Assembly (NCBI RefSeq): GCF_003987145.1
Contig: NZ_PIPL01000003.1
Location: 248,001 to 312,000, forward strand
Reading direction: 5' to 3'
Length of the DNA stretch: 64,000 bases
From: Aliidiomarina minuta
Lineage (GTDB): Bacteria > Pseudomonadota > Gammaproteobacteria > Enterobacterales > Alteromonadaceae
The notes under the pieces were generated by a model. That model worked only from the letters and a program-made list of their open reading frames with translations, made no database searches and had not been told where the DNA came from. This document shows positions 58,641 through 64,000 of the stretch, one piece after another (the stretch's first letter is position 1; each line of letters begins with the position of its first letter). A program made the translations under genes and the position numbers.

Positions 58641-60386
58641 TTAATTACTCAGTTTTTTCAGGTGCTCCGTAAAGTCGGCTGCATTCATAAAGCCAGTGAC
58701 TCTCTGTTGGCTGACTTCTTCCCCTTCAGGGTTGAAGAATAAAATAGTAGGCAAACCTAATACCTGATATTCGCTAAGTAATTCGGTGTTAATGCTATTA
58801 GTGCGGGTGACATCGGCCTGGATAAGACGCATGTCTGCTAATTGTTGTTGTACCTGCGGGTCACTGAAAGTGTAAATTTCCAGCTCTTTACAGGCTACAC
58901 ACCAGTCTGCATATAAGTCCAGCATGACCCACTGACCATTGTCTGTGGCTTCTGCGACTACTTGCTGAACTTCAGCAAGATCAGTCACAGGTTCAAATTC
59001 AAGATGATTGGCATAAGAACCATCCAGATAAGGTTTCTGCCAGAGGATGCCTGCTGTAAGCAGGGCGCCCAGTATGACGGCGGTTAGCATGCGGCCAGGG
59101 TTTCTCAGGTGCGGCCACAGACTCCGTATAATTAAAATCACGCTAAACAGGAAGAACGCAATCCAAAGCGCAGCAGCCCAATACATGGGAATGAGTCGTT
59201 CTAGTAAAAACAGCGCGACGGCTAAAAGCAGCAGACCGAAGATCAGTTTGACGCTATTCATCCAGGGGCCAGCCTTAGGAAGCAGTTTGCCCCCCGAAGC
59301 ACCGATGATCATCAACGGAATCCCCATGCCGATACTGAGTGCATAGAGAATTATACCGCCGGTGAAAACATCGCCTGACTGAGCGATAAACAGCAATGCA
59401 CCGGATAACGGCGCTGTAGTGCAAGGAGAAGCTATCACTCCAGACAGTGCGCCCATGGCAAATACGCCGGGGTAGGCACCGCCTTTCTGTTTTTGACTTA
59501 AGGTATTGATCCTATTTTGCACGCTGGCCGGTAGTTGCAGGGTATAAAGGCCAAACATGCCCAGCGCCAGTACCACAAAAATGATGGCCAGGGTAAGCAG
59601 AATGGCTGGGTGTTGCATATACGCCTGGTATTGCATACCCGCCAGAGCAACCAGGATACCCAGTGCGGTATAAGTAACGGCCATGCCCTGCACATAAACA
59701 AAAGAAAGTAAGAAGCCACGGCTTGCTGTGAGCTTTCCTTTCTGGCCACCGATAATGGCGGCAACTATCGGATACATGGGGAAAACGCAGGGGGTAAAAG
59801 CCAGGCCTACACCCAAAATGAAAAACAGCGCCAGGGCCCAGATTAGGTTGTCACCCTGCAAAATGGAAAAAAGCCCGCCACTGTCAAAACTCTGCGCTTC
59901 AGAGAAGTCCTGTAATTGCCCCGGCTCACGCTCACTAACGCCATCGCCGACCTGATTGAGGTAAACGGTTTTTACGGTAGGGGCATAACATAAGCCCGCA
60001 TCGGCACAGCCCTGATAGCGTATGTATAAAGTGTCGCCCTGATTGACTGATGCCAGTTGGATAGTGATTTCCACTGAATCCCGGTAAATAAAAACATCGC
60101 CAAAAAATTCATCGCTATATTCATCAGCCCGGGGTAACGGCTGAACTTCTGCTATTTTGTATTCAGGTTCATAAAAGAAACGGTGCTGATACAGATAGTA
60201 ACCTTCTTCAATCTGCCAGCGTATGATCAGGAGGTCGTCCTGCTGCTCGTAATCAAACTGAAAGGCCTGGTCGACAGGCAGAAAGTCACTGTTACTAGTG
60301 ACATTACCCGGATTGAAATTTTGTGCGTGACTGCCTGCAGCGAATAGAAACAGCCAGGTCAGTAACAGGGGGCGTAAATACTTCAT
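58641..60386 (-). CDS. dsbD: Thiol:disulfide interchange protein DsbD
   Basis: The 581-residue membrane protein moves electrons from cytosolic thioredoxin to the periplasm. It has a signal peptide (ending AGSHA|Q), an N-terminal alpha domain with two cysteines (GCADAGLCYAPTVK), a central eight-helix beta domain with the redox cysteines in FTPCVFPMYPIVAAIIG and ASPCTTAPLSGALLF, and a C-terminal thioredoxin-like gamma domain with DWCVACKELE. Its start overlaps the cutA stop by one base (TAATG). It may supply the TlpA-like protein at 2.6-3.4 kb. Confidence 0.95.
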   Translation of the reverse strand: MKYLRPLLLTWLFLFAAGSHAQNFNPGNVTSNSDFLPVDQAFQFDYEQQDDLLIIRWQIEEGYYLYQHRFFYEPEYKIAEVQPLPRADEYSDEFFGDVFIYRDSVEITIQLASVNQGDTLYIRYQGCADAGLCYAPTVKTVYLNQVGDGVSEREPGQLQDFSEAQSFDSGGLFSILQGDNLIWALALFFILGVGLAFTPCVFPMYPIVAAIIGGQKGKLTASRGFLLSFVYVQGMAVTYTALGILVALAGMQYQAYMQHPAILLTLAIIFVVLALGMFGLYTLQLPASVQNRINTLSQKQKGGAYPGVFAMGALSGVIASPCTTAPLSGALLFIAQSGDVFTGGIILYALSIGMGIPLMIIGASGGKLLPKAGPWMNSVKLIFGLLLLAVALFLLERLIPMYWAAALWIAFFLFSVILIIRSLWPHLRNPGRMLTAVILGALLTAGILWQKPYLDGSYANHLEFEPVTDLAEVQQVVAEATDNGQWVMLDLYADWCVACKELEIYTFSDPQVQQQLADMRLIQADVTRTNSINTELLSEYQVLGLPTILFFNPEGEEVSQQRVTGFMNAADFTEHLKKLSN

Positions 60387-60709
60387 TAGTTTTCAGTTAC
60401 GTCCTTTATCCAGTTGAGATACGCGGGCAAACCTGCGTTGATATCGAGCGCAATAATCTCTGGAACATCATATGGGTGTGCTTGCTGAAGTAGGTTCTGC
60501 AGAGCTTCGAAACAAGGCGCCTGTGTTTTAATTAACAGCAGTACTTCATTGTCCTGCTCAATTTTACCTTCCCATTCATATACAGATACCAGTTGCGGCA
60601 CTATATTGACACAGGCGGCCAGCTTTTGTTCCACCACCAGGCGGGCAAGCTGACTGGCGGTATCCTGATCCGGAACCGTGCATAAAACCAGTTGCGTGTC
60701 GCTACTCAT
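60386..60709 (-). CDS. cutA: Divalent-cation tolerance protein CutA
   Basis: The 107-residue cytosolic trimer-forming protein has the CutA signatures LVEQKLAACVNIVP, VYEWEGKIEQDNEVLLLIKT and HPYDVPEIIALDI. Its biochemical role remains unclear; it was named for copper tolerance. It is the upstream partner of dsbD, an arrangement shared with E. coli. Confidence 0.95.
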   Translation of the reverse strand: MSSDTQLVLCTVPDQDTASQLARLVVEQKLAACVNIVPQLVSVYEWEGKIEQDNEVLLLIKTQAPCFEALQNLLQQAHPYDVPEIIALDINAGLPAYLNWIKDVTEN

Positions 60710-60793
60710 ATATTGCTACCTGTTTTTCGTTACCGGTTGAAACCAGGGATATGATGCCCCATCTGTTTAATAACACCAAGTCAGGATTTTTAT

Positions 60794-61336
60794 ATGTTTC
60801 GAATATTATTACTACTATTTATCGTTCTGCCGATCATTGAAATCGCCGTGCTGCTGCAAATTGGTAGCTGGCTGGGTGGCTGGACTACATTATTTTTAAT
60901 AATCCTGACAGCGGTCGCGGGGGCTTCTCTGGTTCGCCAGCAGGGTATGCAGAACTGGATGCGGGCGCAGCAGCGCATGGCCAGTGGTGAAATGCCCGGC
61001 ATCGAAATGGCAAATGGCATTCTTATATTTGTGGCGGGTATTGTACTTATAACACCAGGTTTTGTGACTGATGCTGTAGGCCTGCTGTTGTTGCTTCCTG
61101 TTACGCGTGCACCGATCGCCAGAGCACTGATGAAAAAACTGCTAGTGCGCGGTGGACAGCCCGGTGCAGGTGGTTTTGCTCACTTTCAGTTTCAACAGCG
61201 CCGTCAGAGCGGACAGCAGTCTCCGTTTGGGCGTCAGCCGGGACAGCAGGATAAAGACGGCACTGTGATTGACGGTGAGTACGAACGTAAACATGAGACG
61301 AATTCGCAATTGTCTGATAAAGACGATGAAAAATAG
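60794..61336 (+). CDS. fxsA: FxsA family membrane protein
   Basis: The 180-residue inner-membrane protein has an N-terminal VLPIIEIAVLLQIGSWLG segment, three to four membrane helices to about residue 105 (ILIFVAGIVLITPGFVTDAVGLLLLLPVTRAPI) and a polar, glutamine-rich tail. E. coli FxsA affects exclusion of phage T7 by F plasmids; the general function is unknown. Its position beside groSL is a conserved arrangement. Confidence 0.92.
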   Translation: MFRILLLLFIVLPIIEIAVLLQIGSWLGGWTTLFLIILTAVAGASLVRQQGMQNWMRAQQRMASGEMPGIEMANGILIFVAGIVLITPGFVTDAVGLLLLLPVTRAPIARALMKKLLVRGGQPGAGGFAHFQFQQRRQSGQQSPFGRQPGQQDKDGTVIDGEYERKHETNSQLSDKDDEK

Positions 61337-61355
61337 ATTTTTTTTTCGTATGCCC

Positions 61356-61383
61356 CTTGGATTCCTGCACGCAGGCCCCATTT
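61356..61383 (+). promoter_or_regulatory. Heat-shock (sigma-32) promoter of groSL
   Basis: CTTGGAT (61356-61362), a 13-base spacer and CCCCATTT (61376-61383) closely match the sigma-32 consensus (CTTGAAA and CCCCATNT). It lies about 80 bases before groS, as expected for a heat-shock chaperonin operon. Confidence 0.75.
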
Positions 61384-61463
61384 TGCATACATCTGAAATT
61401 TAACACCGGCCTGATTTCAGGTCTTTCGTTATATCAACATAAGAGTATGGGAGTACTTACAAA

Positions 61464-61754
61464 ATGAAACTTCGTCCTTTGCATGATCGCGTGATTATTA
61501 AGCGTGCTGAAGCGGAAAGTAAATCAGCGGGCGGCATCGTGTTGACAGGGTCAGCAGCCGAGAAGTCTACACGTGGTGAAATTGTAGCCGTTGGTAATGG
61601 CCGTATTCTGGATAACGGTGAAGTGAAGCCTCTGGACGTTAAAGTTGGCGACAAAGTGTTGTTCAGCGAAGGTTACGGCGTGAAAACCGAGAAACTGGAT
61701 GGTGAAGAAGTACTGATCATGAGTGAATCAGACATTCTGGCTATCGTAGAGTAA
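61464..61754 (+). CDS. groS: Co-chaperonin GroES
   Basis: The 96-residue protein has the GroES start MKLRPLHDRVIIKR, a mobile loop (AEAESKSAGGIVLTGSAAEKSTRG) and the end LIMSESDILAIVE. It caps GroEL in a heptameric ring. It is transcribed with groL from the heat-shock promoter. Confidence 0.98.
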   Translation: MKLRPLHDRVIIKRAEAESKSAGGIVLTGSAAEKSTRGEIVAVGNGRILDNGEVKPLDVKVGDKVLFSEGYGVKTEKLDGEEVLIMSESDILAIVE

Positions 61755-61789
61755 TTTTGGTTAACCGAATTAAGTAAGGAATAAGAATC

Positions 61790-63427
61790 ATGGCAGCTAA
61801 AGAAGTTAAGTTTGGTAACACAGCACGTCAAAAAATGATGAAAGGCGTAAATGTTCTGGCCGACGCAGTAAAAGTTACTTTGGGCCCTAAAGGCCGCAAC
61901 GTAGTGCTGGACAAATCATTTGGCGCTCCAACCATCACTAAAGATGGTGTCAGCGTAGCTAAAGAAATCGAACTGGAAGATAAGTTCGAAAATATGGGCG
62001 CGCAAATGGTTAAAGAAGTTGCGTCTAAAGCCAACGATGAAGCGGGTGACGGTACAACTACAGCAACAGTGCTGGCGCAGTCTATTGTTTCAGAAGGTCT
62101 GAAATCAGTTGCAGCGGGCATGAACCCAATGGATCTGAAGCGCGGTATCGATAAAGCAGTCATCGCGGCCGTTGAAGAACTGAAAAAAATCTCTCAGCCT
62201 TGCGCTGACAGTAAAGCGATCGCTCAGGTAGGTACTATTTCTGCCAACTCCGATAAAACTATCGGTGAAATCATTGCTCAGGCAATGGACAAAGTAGGTC
62301 AGGAAGGCGTTATCACTGTAGAAGAAGGCCAGGGCCTGCAGGACGAATTGGATGTGGTTGAAGGCATGCAGTTTGACCGTGGTTACCTGTCTCCTTACTT
62401 CATGAACAACCAGGAAGCTGGTCAGGTTGAATTGGAAAGCCCGCATATCCTGTTAGTAGATAAGAAAATCTCTAACATCCGTGAGCTGCTGCCAACTTTA
62501 GAAGCCGTGGCTAAGTCAGGTAAGCCATTGTTGCTTATCGCTGAAGATGTAGAAGGCGAAGCCTTAGCGACACTGGTAGTCAACAACATGCGCGGCATCG
62601 TTAAAGTTGCAGCTGTGAAAGCACCAGGTTTTGGTGACCGTCGTAAAGCTATGCTGCAGGACATCGCAGTACTGACCGGTTCTACCGTTATTTCTGAAGA
62701 AGTTGGTATGGAACTGGAAAAAGCGCAGCTGGAAGATTTAGGTAGTGCTAAGCGTGTTGTGATCAATAAAGACAACACTACTATCGTTGGCGGTGCTGGC
62801 GATGAAGCGACTATTGAAGCGCGTGTTGAGCAGATTCGTAAGCAGATTGAAGACACGTCCTCTGATTATGACCGCGAAAAATTGCAGGAACGTCTGGCTA
62901 AGTTAGCTGGCGGTGTTGCTGTCATTAAGGTTGGCGCTGCCACCGAAATGGAAATGAAAGAGAAAAAAGCACGTGTTGAAGATGCTCTGCATGCAACACG
63001 CGCTGCGGTTGAAGAAGGCGTTGTACCTGGTGGTGGTGTTGCTCTGGTTCGTGCAGCAAGCATGCTGGCAGACCTGCGTGGCGACAACGAAGACCAGAAC
63101 GTAGGCATTAAAGTAGCCTTACGTGCGATGGAGTCTCCGTTACGTCAAATCGCGACCAACGCTGGTGCAGAAGCCTCTGTTGTGACTAATAAGGTCAAAG
63201 AAGGCACAGGTAACTATGGTTACAATGCTGGTAATGACACTTATGGTGACATGCTGGAAATGGGCATCCTGGATCCAACTAAGGTGACCCGTTCAGCACT
63301 GCAGTTCGCAGCTTCTATTGCCGCATTGATGATTACTACCGAAGCTATGATTGCGGATATCCCGCAAGATGAGCCTGCCGGTGGTGGCATGCCTGGTGGA
63401 GACATGGGCATGGGCGGCATGATGTAA
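61790..63427 (+). CDS. groL: Chaperonin GroEL
   Basis: The 545-residue protein shows near-canonical GroEL sequence, including VTLGPKGRNVVLDKSFG, DGTTTATVLAQSIV, the apical-domain EGMQFDRGYLSPYF, VVPGGGVALVRA and the glycine/methionine tail GGMPGGDMGMGGMM. It folds proteins in a 14-mer with GroES. AAGGAA precedes the ATG 36 bases after groS. Confidence 0.98.
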   Translation: MAAKEVKFGNTARQKMMKGVNVLADAVKVTLGPKGRNVVLDKSFGAPTITKDGVSVAKEIELEDKFENMGAQMVKEVASKANDEAGDGTTTATVLAQSIVSEGLKSVAAGMNPMDLKRGIDKAVIAAVEELKKISQPCADSKAIAQVGTISANSDKTIGEIIAQAMDKVGQEGVITVEEGQGLQDELDVVEGMQFDRGYLSPYFMNNQEAGQVELESPHILLVDKKISNIRELLPTLEAVAKSGKPLLLIAEDVEGEALATLVVNNMRGIVKVAAVKAPGFGDRRKAMLQDIAVLTGSTVISEEVGMELEKAQLEDLGSAKRVVINKDNTTIVGGAGDEATIEARVEQIRKQIEDTSSDYDREKLQERLAKLAGGVAVIKVGAATEMEMKEKKARVEDALHATRAAVEEGVVPGGGVALVRAASMLADLRGDNEDQNVGIKVALRAMESPLRQIATNAGAEASVVTNKVKEGTGNYGYNAGNDTYGDMLEMGILDPTKVTRSALQFAASIAALMITTEAMIADIPQDEPAGGGMPGGDMGMGGMM

Positions 63428-63452
63428 TCCTGCTGTCTGCTTAACAAACAAG

Positions 63453-63483
63453 AAGCCGCACTTCACAGTGCGGCTTTTTTTTT
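63453..63483 (+). terminator. Intrinsic terminator after groL
   Basis: AAGCCGCACT and AGTGCGGCTT pair around a four-base loop, followed by a run of nine T. Confidence 0.92.
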
Positions 63484-63574
63484 AACAGAATTTACAGTTT
63501 TATTGATGTAATTTGCGGCTAATCCTATAGTGTTAATAAGCAACACTTTTTGAAACTTGAGCTGGGAGGTTAAT

Positions 63575-64000
63575 ATGCGTTCCAAATTATTACTTGGTGT
63601 AATGGCAGGGATGCTGATTTATCCTTTTTCTGCGCTCAGCGCGGAGCTTGATTTAACCTGGGAAAACCCGGAGTCTTATACTGACTTACAAGAAGCAGAT
63701 GAGCATCGGAATCGTTTTAGAGAACGTACTTTAAACGCGTTAGAAAGTAAATTTAATCAGTTGGCGGAATGGCTTCCTGAGGACCAGGTTCTTGTTATCA
63801 AAGTTACAGATGTTGATCTGGCTGGTCGTGTGGAACCGATGCGTACAGGTGCCGGGTTGCAACGAGTGCGTGTAATTCGCTCTTTGCATCAGCCGCGTAT
63901 GAGCCTGGAATACCAGCTCCAGGCGAGCGATGGTAGTGTTCTTGAGGAAGGTACAGAATCCCTTCGTGGGCGTGGCCACATGGATCATGGCCGGATAATT
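63575..64000 (+). CDS. DUF3016 domain protein, exported (partial, runs off the end)
   Basis: GGGAGGT lies before the ATG at 63575, and the frame is open to the last base of the window (142 codons). The protein has a signal peptide (KLLLGVMAGMLIYPFSALSA|E) and then DLTWENPESYTDLQEADEHRNRFRERT and VLVIKVTDVDLAGRVEP, the DUF3016 pattern as I recall it. The function is unknown. It should be periplasmic. The C-terminus lies beyond the window. Confidence 0.8.
   Translation, partial: MRSKLLLGVMAGMLIYPFSALSAELDLTWENPESYTDLQEADEHRNRFRERTLNALESKFNQLAEWLPEDQVLVIKVTDVDLAGRVEPMRTGAGLQRVRVIRSLHQPRMSLEYQLQASDGSVLEEGTESLRGRGHMDHGRII

Noticed and set aside
1..64000. CRISPR arrays, prophage or integron
   Set aside because: No regularly spaced direct repeats, phage structural genes, integrase or attC-like sites were seen.

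Overview
The window looks like a chromosomal segment of a marine gammaproteobacterium of the Alteromonadales type. Idiomarinaceae is my best guess. That rests on remembered gene-family distributions (DUF2970, DUF3802, DUF3016, MaoP/DUF413, PrkB, Rsd, FkpA-SlyX) and on neighbourhoods shared with Escherichia coli (nudC-hemE beside rsd, slyX-fkpA, pabA near argD, psd-rsgA-orn, accBC-prmA-dusB-fis, purH/purD, dsbD-cutA, fxsA-groSL). I could not run a database search. No rRNA, prophage, integron or CRISPR array is visible, and there is one tRNA (Gly-GCC).

Layout. 0-5.4 kb: end of oligopeptidase A, two small membrane proteins, rpe-trpS, a membrane-anchored TlpA-type thioredoxin, a TraB/GumN protein and a persulfide dioxygenase. 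5.4-11.4 kb: an overlapping cydABDC operon for a short-Q-loop (CIO-type) bd oxidase and its CydDC maturation exporter. 11.4-18.7 kb: a PAS-GGDEF cyclase, pabA with an HDOD protein, and argD/astC-astA-astD for arginine succinylation. 18.7-31.8 kb: prkB, slyX, a WD40 lipoprotein, fkpA, rsd, nudC-hemE, an RND efflux pair, a cytosolic GDPD, psd, rsgA and orn. 31.9-37.7 kb: tRNA-Gly, then a probable phosphorus-scavenging group (Tat-exported PhoD, TonB-dependent receptor, exported GDPD) followed by a 111-bp palindromic element that looks like a REP/MITE. 37.7-40.5 kb: an SDR protein, a FemAB-like DUF482 protein, a DUF938 methyltransferase and a small membrane reading frame. 40.6-47.3 kb: a chaperone-usher pilus locus. 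47.4-49.8 kb: a YhfA-type OsmC protein, a degenerate-receiver/TPR protein and maoP. 49.9-60.7 kb (all minus strand): purD, an exported methyltransferase-like protein, purH, fis, dusB, prmA, accC, accB, aroQ, dsbD, cutA. 60.8-64 kb: fxsA, groSL behind a heat-shock promoter, and the start of a DUF3016 protein.

The accessory interest lies at 32-47 kb. The pilus locus has a lone divergent pilin, a LuxR/CsgD-like regulator, two tandem near-duplicate pilins ended by a strong terminator, then chaperone, usher and a putative tip adhesin. The usher is frameshifted at a run of five G (46252-46256). The missing 48 C-terminal residues are intact in the next frame, and their stop touches the adhesin start region. 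This could be phase variation, a fresh mutation or a sequencing error. The PhoD/receptor/GDPD group has two imperfect Pho-box-like sites between its divergent genes. The rest is mostly conserved housekeeping sequence.
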